Shown in pieces: positions 1-10,572 of a stretch of 56,387 bases of DNA (the first letter of the stretch is position 1; the number at the start of each line of letters is the position of its first letter). A model generated the notes under the pieces. It was given only the letters and a program-made list of their open reading frames with translations, did no database searches and was not told the origin of the DNA. Source of the stretch: Phoronis australis (taxonomy: Eukaryota; Phoronida; Phoronidae). Both the position numbers and the translations under genes were made by a program. The stretch lies in assembly GCA_002633005.1 (NCBI GenBank), contig NMRA01000437.1:218330-274716 (forward strand), read 5' to 3'.

Positions 1-595
1 ATCATGGTGTCACTGACGACCTTTTCTTAACATGACGCTATGGTGTACCTTTCCGGCAATAGTCACTTATAGGGGTCCCGCATTGTGATAACACACTTGA
101 TGCCGCTTTTTTGTGGAGAAAACAAATTCTGAAAATGCGGGACCCTTGTGACTATTATTGGTTTTATTTTCACATTGTGTTCAGGTTTTAGCGAAAAACA
201 GGTGAGCCGGAGGCGAGGATTTATGCCAAAATGTCCAGGTTTACGATAGGATTTGAATCAATGATTTAATTTGTCTGCCTGCCATCTCAGCTCTTTTCAG
301 GCAAGGCAATAACGAGAGAAGCTAGTGTGATTGCATGCTTCGCTTGAAATGCATGTTCAATTCACTTTCTTAAAAAATCAGCAAATATTTTATTTCATTT
401 TATTTTCATTACTAGAATCTGGTGTAAATTAGACTCACAGTCAAGGTGATCATATGGAACACAAGTGAGTGACCACGCCTCGCTGACAACCGATGACTCG
501 CACATTCGAATTTCCAACACCAGATCGTCAGTAGACGTCTAATCGCATTGTCAGCTGCTCAAGGGGATAGGCTATCGGCGCACCTAATTCCCCTT

Positions 596-985
596 TCAAA
601 GATAGGGCTTTTTGATTGTGTGACTCCATATTGAAACAGTCTCAGTGAAGTACATGTATCTTTGGGAATCAGTTGTTGTAGTAGGCCTAGAGGGGACTTC
701 CGTCATATTTGCATTGCGCTTGTGGGTCGCGCCGGTAGCTGTAATGGACATGACTAAACAGTTACTGTGTTTGTCGAAACTATCCAATCCAGTCTCCGCT
801 GTCATCAAACCAATTGTTTTAACCCGGACAACACAGTTTGTATATCTGCTTTTTATTACAAAATTCTCGTCACGTGTGATGCCGAAGCACGAAACCGTAA
901 CAGTTTTCTGTTCATCGTCAAACTGTTCGATTTGTGTCATCACGTGCACGACCGAGTCCCTGGACAACGTGTTAGAAACATACAT
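596..985 (-). CDS. Unassigned open frame, 129 codons
   Basis: The longest minus-strand frame outside tekt4 near the left edge, from MYVSNTLSRDSVVHVMTQIE to stop at 596. The alternating hydrophobic pattern around KTVTVSCFGITRDENFVIKS could be beta-rich. An in-frame TAA lies just upstream of the ATG. A plus-strand frame (645-1151, 168 codons) overlaps it completely, so at most one is real. No family recognised. Confidence 0.15.
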   Translation of the reverse strand: MYVSNTLSRDSVVHVMTQIEQFDDEQKTVTVSCFGITRDENFVIKSRYTNCVVRVKTIGLMTAETGLDSFDKHSNCLVMSITATGATHKRNANMTEVPSRPTTTTDSQRYMYFTETVSIWSHTIKKPYL

Positions 986-1164
986 CTTGGCAGTGTCAGC
1001 TGACTGTTACTTGGCGATGGATATTCATGGAATAACCGCGACATTGGTATTCAATGACAGGAACACGTGTAGCTATGATACGATCCAGAGATCAGTTATC
1101 ATTGTTGTTATGAGAAGGTCAAGTACAGAAAGCGTCCTAAATCCCGTTTAGACATCAATTTTTG

Positions 1165-1565
1165 GCCCGGCGCAACTGACACGGAGCAAATTGACCCGTG
1201 ACAAGCGGCCGTTTACACACACACAACTCACTAACCGTGGCAAGACGGAAATTAAAGGCTGGAGAGACTGGATCGCACATGCGCAGGTTTACAATTGCCG
1301 AGAGTTGCAGAGACAAAGAACCCGTACATAGGTCATTGCACAAGCGCAGTAGAGACGATCCTTTCCGCCTTACTTCAGTTTCGCGTTTAGACTTATAATT
1401 GACACGGCGCAAGATGTTCGGGCGCAAATTACTCTACCTCACAAACGAGTGGCAAAACTTTGTCACCGCGGTGTCAATTTGCGCCGTGTCAGTCCGTTCA
1501 CACACTGGAACAACTTGTTCCGTGTCAGCTGATCTGTGTCAACTTTGTAAGTGTAAACGGCACTC
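1165..1565. repeat. Inverted-word repeat region with GCCGTTTACAC ends
   Basis: GCCGTTTACAC at 1208-1218 is inverted as GTGTAAACGGC at 1551-1561. The word TTGACACGGCGCAA or its complement recurs at about 1169-1202, 1398-1412, 1471-1493 and 1520-1545. This resembles a non-autonomous transposon with subterminal repeats. The open frames here read through it. Confidence 0.5.
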
Positions 1566-1635
1566 TCTTGCTGATTGCATCTACGACATTGGTTTACATG
1601 TGTTTGTACTATGGCAAAGATCCGTGTGCGGGCTT

Positions 1636-1850
1636 TCAATTCAATTTTAATTTTGAAATTGAATATTGAACCCTGGAATATCAATTTTCTATTAGAAAAT
1701 TAAATGTTCAATCTAAAGTTGAAAAATGAAATATTGATTGTTAATATTCCACTGTTCAATTAAAATTAAATCATGAAGATTGAAATAATGACAAATGTTC
1801 CAATGTTTCATATTCCAATCTAAATTGAAATAGGAATCGTGAAGCATTAA
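1636..1850. repeat. AT-rich palindromic-word stretch
   Basis: Dense mixture of TTGAAATTGAATATTGAA-like words and their complements (CAATTTTGAA, TTCAATTT), able to form many short hairpins. A second stretch of the same style is at 2325-2560. The two flank the G-rich element at 2035-2178. Confidence 0.55.
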
Positions 1851-2034
1851 GTCAATAGTGTATTTCAAGGGTGTTTAGATCCCAACACTGCTCTGCTTGG
1901 TTGGCAAGCAGCTAATCAAAATGCGTAACAAATATTAAGGTGCTGCGTATAGATATAGCGTACACTCGACAAGACAATAGGTCCACTTATGCAAACGCCG
2001 GCCCACGAACAAATAGATGGAAAAATAGACGTTA

Positions 2035-2178
2035 CATGAGCGGCGCACTATAGGGGGCTAGGGGGCTATAGCTACCCACTTTTTTAGTGCTACGCCGCAC
2101 AGGGTCTATAGGCAGTGCGCCACAGGGGGGCTGAGGGGGCTTTAATCCCCCACTTTTTTCAGTGCTGCACCGCCCATG
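2035..2178. mobile_element. Small G-rich element with CATGxGCGG ends
   Basis: Starts CATGAGCGGCGCACTATAG and ends GTGCTGCACCGCCCATG, so the ends are inverted relatives. Inside are two head-to-tail units, each with a GGGGGCT run and then CCCACTTTTTT(C)AGTGCT. The flanks are CGTTA and TGTTA, a possible 5-bp duplication with one mismatch. A shorter relative lies at 9643-9712. Confidence 0.65.
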
Positions 2179-2324
2179 TGTTAGGTATGAGAAAGGGACG
2201 AGATCAGCGGTAGGGCGCGAATGATGTAAAACCTTTCAACTAATTAGATTAGGGCTTAGAAGTTAATCGTTTTCATTGGTTGTAAAACTGTTTAATGATC
2301 GCGAAACTGAACCATGGATAATTT

Positions 2325-2560
2325 AGTGGTCAAAGTTTCAAGTTTCAATTTTAGACTGAAAATGGATTTTCAATTTTGATTCGAAATCCCCTTTTCCAAA
2401 GTTTTGATATCAAAACGAATTTTGAAATTCGAAACATCGATATGTTTCAATTTACAGAGAGAAACCATCTTTAAAATACTGGACATTATTTCAAGTTTCC
2501 GAATTCAATTCTAATTGAAGCTTGGAACTGGAAAATGGCAGCACTTCATGACACTTTCAA
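2325..2560. repeat. Second AT-rich palindromic-word stretch
   Basis: Words such as TTTCAAGTTTCAATTTT, CAAAACGAATTTTGAAATTCG and TTCAATTCTAATTGAAGC alternate in both orientations. Same character as 1636-1850. Confidence 0.5.
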
Positions 2561-2599
2561 TTTTATCGACACGTGACTCTGATATCAATTTGTATTATT

Positions 2600-5500
2600 T
2601 CATTTAGAGGCTTTCCGTACTTTTGATGTGCTCTTTGACACGTGAAATCACGTGTGCCGTGGAGCCAGATGTAAACTATTAACTTTAGTGCACATTCTCT
2701 TTTAGTCCTGAATTTCAACGAAAAACAACCAATGAAGAAGAGGGTAACAAAATGCCAGATTTACGTAGTGGAGCTTTACGGTTTCGGCAACGTTGCTTAC
2801 GTTTTGAAGGTAAAGAGGACTGTTTAAAGGTGCATTCTCGGCGTGAAAAATAATTTGAAAGAAATTAGCAGTAGCACGGAATGGAACACAGCAGAAACGC
2901 AACAGCAGTCGAATGCTCTTCCGCAGAGCCACAGCCCGTGCGTTAATTACTGAAACACTGGCTTTGATTTCAGCTAATTACTCGCAGAATTGACGATTTG
3001 TAATAAAACTAAAGACACCACAGATTCTGTTAAAGCTCTGGTCAAAGCTGATATCTTCAAAAAAGGTATCCTATTCAGCAATATTGCCCAAAATGCGTTT
3101 TCGGTTGTCAAAACGATAGCATCTCTTTAAAGCCCTTTCAAAGTATTTTTACAAGGATAGTAAGCTCCCGGAAATAGCAGGTTAATTTTTACTTGTCGAA
3201 TAATTCAGATATAAGCCTGGGCGTACTTTCGTAAACAGGGGCCTGTAAATGGAAAGAAGGCCCATGAGTCTGAACTCGAAAATTTTCCTAATCATAGGCC
3301 CTTGAGGATTTATCTGTGGGTTTCGCTTGGGGCAACTCCTCATGAAAAGATCAGTTTAGTGTGGGTTGAAAAAGTTGAAAATGGCTATAAGCCCGAATTC
3401 GATCACAGAAAATCTCTTTTGATTTACAGCATTTACCGTCATGAAATTGTTCTCAAATTGCCTCTCAATCAAGCTCGAAGTTTCAAAGCTTCTAAAAAAT
3501 TGAAACCAGGTTTCACGACGTGTTTGCTAGAAATGAACACTCATCTGAGCAAGTGGTCTAAATTAAGAGTTTCCTTCGTGGTCATTTATGGCTACATTTG
3601 TTACTTAGGATCAAAGTTCTGAAATTACCTAATAAGCAGTAATTGTAGACCCATTAAACAACGTATTTTTGATACTTGCGTTGATAAGCAATTTTTATGT
3701 CCACAAATATGATTATGAAATGTTCATTATCACGTGATTATACATTTTTCTAAAAAAATCTTGATGAAGACGTCAACATTATTCATTAATTAATTTGTGT
3801 TTTGTAGCCGAGCTCTCGGGATAAAAGACTTCAACAGAAAATCCCAGCTTTGCTTTTATGAGTAATGAAATAATAAAAAAAGAATTTGCAACCTTCGTGT
3901 CACATAGTATGGTGGTGCAATTCATAGGGATGTCCGTGTCATTCCCGATTTTAGAGAAAAACATAGTCACGTGATTACAAGCACATTGCTATTGGTTTCC
4001 TGCGTACGAGATTTTTGTGATGATAAGGATGTTAAAAAGTTGGTTTATGGGTGTACTGTTCATGCTTAAAAATTCTTAAAAAATTCATTTCATGTGGTAG
4101 CGAACACAAATTACATACGAAAATTCTGAATCATTTCAATTCCCTGAAAATGATCCTTTTAAATAAGCCCTGTTACCTTTTTTCACACAACCCAAATCCA
4201 AACAACGAAGCAGGCAACTGAAATACACAAACGATTACTCAAGCCTTTTGACACCAGCATAAAACTTGACTTACATCTACACACACATCATTCAAGGCCG
4301 TAGTAAACAAAACAAGTGTCAAAAAGCCATCACCTTTTCACAAAGTATTTCAACTCGTCCAAAATTGATCTGCCGGATGCAGGTCAATGGGAGGTAACCC
4401 TTCAATTCGGTTTCTTGGTAGAAACTAATCGCTATTACGTAAGGAGAAACTTTGAGGCAAATTTGTGACGTAAACAATTAACAGTTAAAACTAAAACCAT
4501 TCTTCCGAAACGATGAATCACTGGGTAACACCCATTTGTGACTCTTTTCTTAAAATGAGTTCCTCTCACCGTAAGACAAACACCCCTAAGATATACATCA
4601 AATTATCAAGGCTTTCACATTGAACACATGCATGTACATGTATATGTATTTGTATGTTCGTTTCCTCAGTTTCTTGGAAATGAGGAGTCGAAAACACATG
4701 GTGCACTTACAAGTACATTTGAAGTACTGAATATACTTGCTAGAAATACAAACACGGTTAACGGGTGCGCGACTGTGTAGCGTAAGCTTTTCAATGCTCG
4801 TTTTGAAATTTTGAGGAAATGTACTATCTCTAAAGGCAGCCGCACACCATTCAGGAAGCTTTTGAACAAGATAAAAGGGCAGTCGAGCTCCGTCAGTTTA
4901 CTGAGACAACTCCCCTAGACCTGTCGTATGTTCGGGTGAACTGGAGCATGCTAAAACTATAAAAATCTGTTAAGCAAATAAAGTATGCATTTATGCGCGG
5001 TTCAGTCGGTTAGGTTGCTATAAATAATGGTAATTAACCGAAAGTATTGAATAAGCGCATTCAACGTTGTCATAAAGACGTTATTTGAAGTCATTTTTGT
5101 CAATGTCGCGTTGCATTGCAGTTAATCGTCAGAAATACAGCATTTTGTTCCTTTCCAGTTATTCATAAAGGCAACCACGACACTTCGCTCCAACTTAAAG
5201 AGATATTATCGTCGATAAGAGTGATTTTCTGAGATCAGTCTCAGCAGTCAGCGCGAAATCGAACCTGCAATACCCGCGGTGGCAAACAAAAATTCTAATT
5301 GTTAGTTATTTCTATACATCTTTAGACTAGCGATCTGTTTAATTTTAGAGCCTGCTAGGTTGAAGATTAGTTTAGTTAATAGTAGCGCGTCTGCGACTCT
5401 GTGTAGTCTGAAAATATTCCATTTCACAAATCAGCGGATGGAAAGCCAGATATTATGAAATTGTTGCGTTTTGCACTAAAATTTAATGTGATGGCCCAAT

Positions 5501-7400
5501 TACCGGTTGAGAACAGTCTGAGAAAGGCTGCCTTTGCCAACCGCCTGCACCCTCGGCATCTTTGAAACTTAGAATCCCCGATGCTGACCGAAATGACACA
5601 ATAGCCAGCATTCTCTCTGGAATACCGCCGAGACATAGTGATGGCGTAAAGTTGGGACTCGTCTCTCCCCGAAAGCAATTGTCTGTAAATGACCTTAACT
5701 ATAGTATAAACAATGGGTTAAAATCATGAATTATCTTGGCGGCTTAACCCTTCCAAACCAACGCCATCACGTTCTTATCCTTCGTTTGAATTGAAATTGG
5801 TTACAATAAATCGCCTGGTCTGGTTTGAAGCATCGACAACTTGTCAGCTCCTCTGAACCACAACAATCATCTCAGTAAGAGCACTGAACAAGATGAGATC
5901 AATTTTATCACAGCACGTGGCCTAAACTTCAAATGCTGTTTTTGACAAAAGATGCGGGTTTACTGGCTCTCTAAAAGCATTGCTGTGATATTGTTCATAG
6001 TTTCTTAAAATGCTATTCGCTAATGTTCAACTTTTCGAATGAATATCAGTGGATAGGTGATTATCTCTTGCTGCCGAATACTTCACTATTCAATCTAGGG
6101 AAAGAAATTAAAAGTAATACTATATATTTCCGCGTTAATTTTCTTAAAAGGTTTCAGTCGTCAACTTAAGATTAATGTTTTACTTAGAGTATTTTTTACA
6201 TCACAAGTTACATGTTTTGTTTGGAAGACAAGCTCAGACGTGAACTATGAACACAGCATTTTTGTAACTACCAGAATGCCACTTGGACAAGATATCCGGT
6301 TAAAAAGATTTCTTGGCAATATTTTGCAAGTCTTCATAAAAAAGGAGAATATGTTTCCGTTAACGAATTTCCTCGTCGTTCTCAAACCACGCGCACTCTT
6401 CAATATTAAATATTTAATCTTTACACTTAATTATCAAAACAATTAACTTTATGGACAACAAATGAGTGAAGAATCGTTAAACTCTACATTTATTTGCGCT
6501 ATCTTCATTCACCAGGCGAAACCAGTTTGTTACTAAAGTCTTCTTGTCTAGAGCCTTAGGGATTTGGCCACTAATTGACTAATTACTGGTCAGAGTTATA
6601 ATACAATCACACACTCGTAACGTCTCCTACACACGAGAAACTTGTCGAGAAAAGGTGAGATCACGGAAAATGAGTGGAAGGCGAGTTTTCGCGAGTATGC
6701 CAGAGACATTACTAGCGGTCACCGAAGTGATTGGTCGGTGAGGTCGGAATGTTGAACTATGGGATTAAATTCATTGCTTATTCTGTTCCAAAGTGAGTAT
6801 TCGTCAAAGAAAGTGCTTCAGAAGTGTCTTGGTTAGGAAATTAGTCTCACACTGACAAATTAGAGGTGGTTTCTGGGCTCAGAAAGATCTAACAGACTGT
6901 CAGTGCTTGACAAGGCTCTACAAGTTTGCTTGTCGCGCCGATCATTTTAGGCGCCGAGAATGGTCTCAAGCAACAAAGAACTGTCAGTCTTTTCAAGCCC
7001 ATTAACTACTTCTCGCCTGAGCTAGGAAGGAGTTGAGATCAATTTTTAGCTGCAAATGGACTAAACCAAAAAAAAAAAATAAAATGTCTACCAAGCCTCA
7101 ATTCGGTTGGGTACTTCAATAAATAGCACCCTTCATAAACTCATAATTGTAAAAATTAATATGCTAGTCACCATAAAATGAATGTTGTATTACATCATTT
7201 AAAACCGCTCACATTTAGGCCAAAGTTTCAGTGTATGTAACAACAAAGGTTTTGATCTTGGTGACAACTTTTTGTGATGACATTTCTAGTGCATAACGGG
7301 TAAAGCAAACGAGTTCGATGTTTACCTTCACTGCTATGACTACAAATTTCTGGCCATCATAGAGAGGCGTTTTCAACGCTGATTACTGTCCCCCTTCCTA
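2600..7400. other. Non-repetitive AT-rich DNA, no gene seen
   Basis: Only short open frames (longest 106 codons at 3302-3622, without a convincing start or splice context). No RNA gene, transposon end or tandem array noticed. An A-run lies at about 7068. Confidence 0.5.
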
Positions 7401-7403
7401 CAG

Positions 7404-7598
7404 AAGCCGTGTATGCAACAACAACAAAATGACCAAGAAAAGACAAGGACATTTCACTCTGTATTGAGATTCATAAGTGCCGTGGGGAACAAAGAGGAAA
7501 TAGAGCAACTCATTAACGATGCCTGCAACTTATTTGAGACCTTTAAACGTGTTGATTCCAACTCTTCTTACGAATTTAGGACGCGATATGGCCTACAG
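7404..7598 (+). CDS. Candidate orphan coding exon, unknown protein
   Basis: A strong acceptor (CTGTCCCCCTTCCTACAG) precedes 195 nt open in one frame and ending at CTACAG|GTGAAA, phase 0 at both ends (65 codons). It reads KPCMQQQQNDQEKTRTFHSV, then LRFISAVGNKEEIEQLINDA and onward. The amino-acid composition is balanced and helix-like. A following phase-0 acceptor (TTCTACTTTCAG, exon start 8097) would close the frame at TAG 8109-8111. I do not recognise the family, and no upstream partner exon was found. It could be chance. Confidence 0.35.
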
Positions 7599-7599
7599 G

Positions 7600-9640
7600 T
7601 GAAATATAATTTCAGCATTTTTTCTATGACAGATAGATATATGCTTTTCCTTGTTCAGACAACGTTTTGAAAATTTGCTCGCAATACCAACTATGTTCAA
7701 AGTCCTTATAAAATGAAAGGACATGGGAGAGAATCAAAATACACGGAAAAGATTGTATCCGTTTGCGGGTGCAGTTGCTTAAGAATTCTTTTTAAAACGT
7801 TCCATTTTGGCGTGAGACGTTATCACAAACTGGAACTTTCAGGAATTTTCTGAAGAAAATTACAAATGCATAAAACGAAAACGAAAGCCGGGATAATTTA
7901 GAAAGAAGTGTAACGGTGTGAATGAGATTTTATCAGTAACTTTTATATCAAAAGGAACTTGATCAAGCTATTGACACCGTTGTTTTGCTCTCGTTGTCTT
8001 GTACCTTTTTTTCTCGGTAAATATCATTACGCGGCTCCATTAAAGGCTGATTGATATGAAGTAAAGAATCAAATTTTACAGGCTTTCTACTTTCAGAATG
8101 TAATGCTGTAGATATCTGGCAAAATACAGAGGCTCGTTAATAAGAACCCTCAAAGCACACGCTGAACGACGTTTTGCCTCGTCAAGTCTAACTCTAAACT
8201 TCCAAAGATGACGTTCAAAAGTTCACATGTTGAAATATCCCAGAACTACATTCCGTAGAGCAAGTTTCTTCAGATGAAGGCGACATGTCGCCACGTGCGC
8301 TACCTGCGAAGTCCGCAAACTAGCCTTATTCGCGTGCATGTTGCATCAACGGAACGGGACCCAGCAGTGAAAGAAACGCTCTGTCTACTAACTTCACCAT
8401 TTAACTAACTTCGCTAAAATCTTCGCGTCGTTAACACAGTCCATGCGTGCTGAAGCTACTACGTCATTTACCGGATTACTTTCCGCGATACACGGTTCTT
8501 ATTGCATAGCAGGAGAAATGTTCACTCGCGGTAATCAATTTGACGATACGATTACCATGTATGATTCCTTCGGATATTGCTGCAGGAAATTATTTGCCTT
8601 AACTATGGTTCTACGACTTCATTAATTTTCATATTCCCAACAAGCTGTAATAAATCTAAAATCAAAGATTCTATAATTTCCTATCAAGAAAACAACACTT
8701 CCCGACTTTTTCTTCACTACGGTAAAATTAAATTAAAATTTACGTTCCAGTCGTCTTCGGATTATCAAAACGCTCAGTATGATTATGTCATTCATGTTCA
8801 TAGCCTACGTAATTACTTCGAAAACACAAATTTCCAATAATTCATGTCATATTGTCTTTGTCATTTGTGAAAGCACTTTAACATTTACTTACCTTATCAT
8901 GTTGTTCTTTTTACTTTGGGAGAAATTCTCTCAGTGATGTTGAACACGTTGGGATCTCGCGAAGCCTCTCCCTCTCCAGCCGGTTTCGTTCACCCTAATT
9001 CTTTTGGAATGAACCACTTGCGTAAAGGGGTGTTCGTAGTTTTGCTGTGCACTGCGTGTTTTCGTACTCAATAATACGACTTATCCTGTTCATTACGTTC
9101 GTTATTTATAAGAACGCACGTGTGGACTGCGCAAATGAGGGGGTGTTCGCTTATTAGATATGTACAAATACGCTTGACGTGGTAAAGTTCGCGTGAATTG
9201 AGTATTAACTGAACCTAAGTCTAAAATTATTATAAACATAAACTAGTTTTACTAACGGAACTTTCTACTGGCAATCCGGGCGCAGATTCGAAAACTTCCA
9301 GTTTGGGACCAAACAAATATAGGCGTCCGAGCGCATTTTCGAAAGTGTCCAGTGAACGTTCATGTGTATCAATATTGTGGCCGACTCTCCAGTGGACATT
9401 CCTCTGAACGTTTTTTACAACCAACCATAACAAAATGTGCGTTTAATAATATTGACGTACGAATTGTTGAAAATATACTTTCGACGTTCATTTCCTATGG
9501 AAATGGTCAAGTTTTAGGATTCAGTCATGTATATTTATTCCAAATGCACGCCCTAGGCGTTCAAAGTCTGCATATTGACCCGTCTTCAGAAAACATACAG
9601 GATACAGGAACAGGCAACACGCGTTTTAGTAGCACTTAGT
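7600..9640. other. AT-rich DNA, no clear gene
   Basis: Short frames only. A weak duplication of CCAGTGAACGTTC/CCAGTGGACATTC words at about 9345-9410. A possible closing exon at 8097-8111 is discussed with the 7404 exon. Confidence 0.45.
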
Positions 9641-9642
9641 AG

Positions 9643-9712
9643 CATGGGCAGCGCAGCACTGAAAAAGTGGGGGGGGCTATAACCCCCAGCCACCTATGGT
9701 GCACCGCCCATG
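9643..9712. mobile_element. 70-bp relative of the 2035 element
   Basis: Starts CATGGGCAGCGCAGCACTG and ends GGTGCACCGCCCATG, a near palindrome. It contains AAAAAGTGGGGGG followed by CTATAACCCCC, the reverse complement of the core of 2035-2178. No clear target duplication is seen. Confidence 0.6.
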
Positions 9713-10220
9713 TTATATGCACTAAAGCCCGAGTAGAGTTTCGTAGACGCGAGGATCTCGTTAGGGAAGCTAGTGTGGCCATTAGCTTCGCTTGCAACAC
9801 ACGTGGATATCTGGAGAAGTCCTGCGCTTTCGCGAGATTCTCGCTTCCACGGAACGCACGCCATGTTTCAGCCAAGAAATCTATAAATCCACAGTGAATT
9901 CAAAGTTGGGTTTAAGAGGGGCTAGGAGCCCCCCCCGACAAACACGACCAAAATACAGTTGAAATAAAACTCCGCTAGCATGACGTTTTTATGGCCCACT
10001 TTCGCGAACATTTTTCCTTCGTAAATCGTGGTTACCCACCCCGTTTTACACATCCCAGATCAGCCTATGATATTCCTCAAAGCATTAGTTTGCAGTCATA
10101 GAGGGATTGTCTGAATAAAATCCTGGTCTCATGAGTATTGAATTTTAATTAAATCGCAAATTTAAAGTTGATTACGGGCACTCTGTAACTAATTTAGACA
10201 TTAGCTTTGAACATTCGCCA

Positions 10221-10275
10221 GTTTCCGACCCATTTCGCAGGTGGATGCTGGGTATTCAAAAAGCTAATTCTAATT
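10221..10275 (+). repeat. 55-bp direct repeat, copy 1
   Basis: GTTTCCGACCCATTTCGCAG through GCTAATTCTAATT, identical to 10518-10572. The second copy starts at the base after the N at 10517, which suggests an unmerged overlap between two assembled pieces. Confidence 0.95.
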
Positions 10276-10516
10276 TTATTCCTCCCAGAATTCCCCCGAG
10301 TACTACCATGAGATACGGACATGCGCAAAGCGAACCATTCCACGGACTTATCTTCTGGAGGAAGACGTGTTTTTCCTTTGGAAGGTTTTTTCGCGCAAGT
10401 TATACCGCGACCACGCTCAATTGCATAACTCTTTGCTACTGAGCATTTTCTTCTTATCCTATATAATCATCTTGGAAGTTTTTGGACGACCGAGCTCACC
10501 GACTCTGTGTGACTCG

Positions 10517-10517
10517 N
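10517..10517. other. Undetermined base (assembly seam 1)
   Basis: Single N directly followed by a second copy of a 55-bp sequence. Treat the surrounding 300 bp as uncertain. Confidence 0.95.
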
Positions 10518-10572
10518 GTTTCCGACCCATTTCGCAGGTGGATGCTGGGTATTCAAAAAGCTAATTCTAATT
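10518..10572 (+). repeat. 55-bp direct repeat, copy 2, beside an undetermined base
   Basis: Exact match to 10221-10275 beginning right after N at 10517. The intervening 10276-10516 may be real single-copy DNA or a duplicated contig end. Confidence 0.95.

Noticed and set aside
645-1151. 168-codon plus-strand ORF with an ILAVSADCYLAM stretch faintly like the third helix end of a rhodopsin-type receptor
   Set aside because: No neighbouring membrane helices or other receptor motifs, and the opposite strand is open over the same bases. Most likely chance.
3302-3622. 106-codon open frame
   Set aside because: Begins without a convincing ATG, has no splice context and no recognisable motif.
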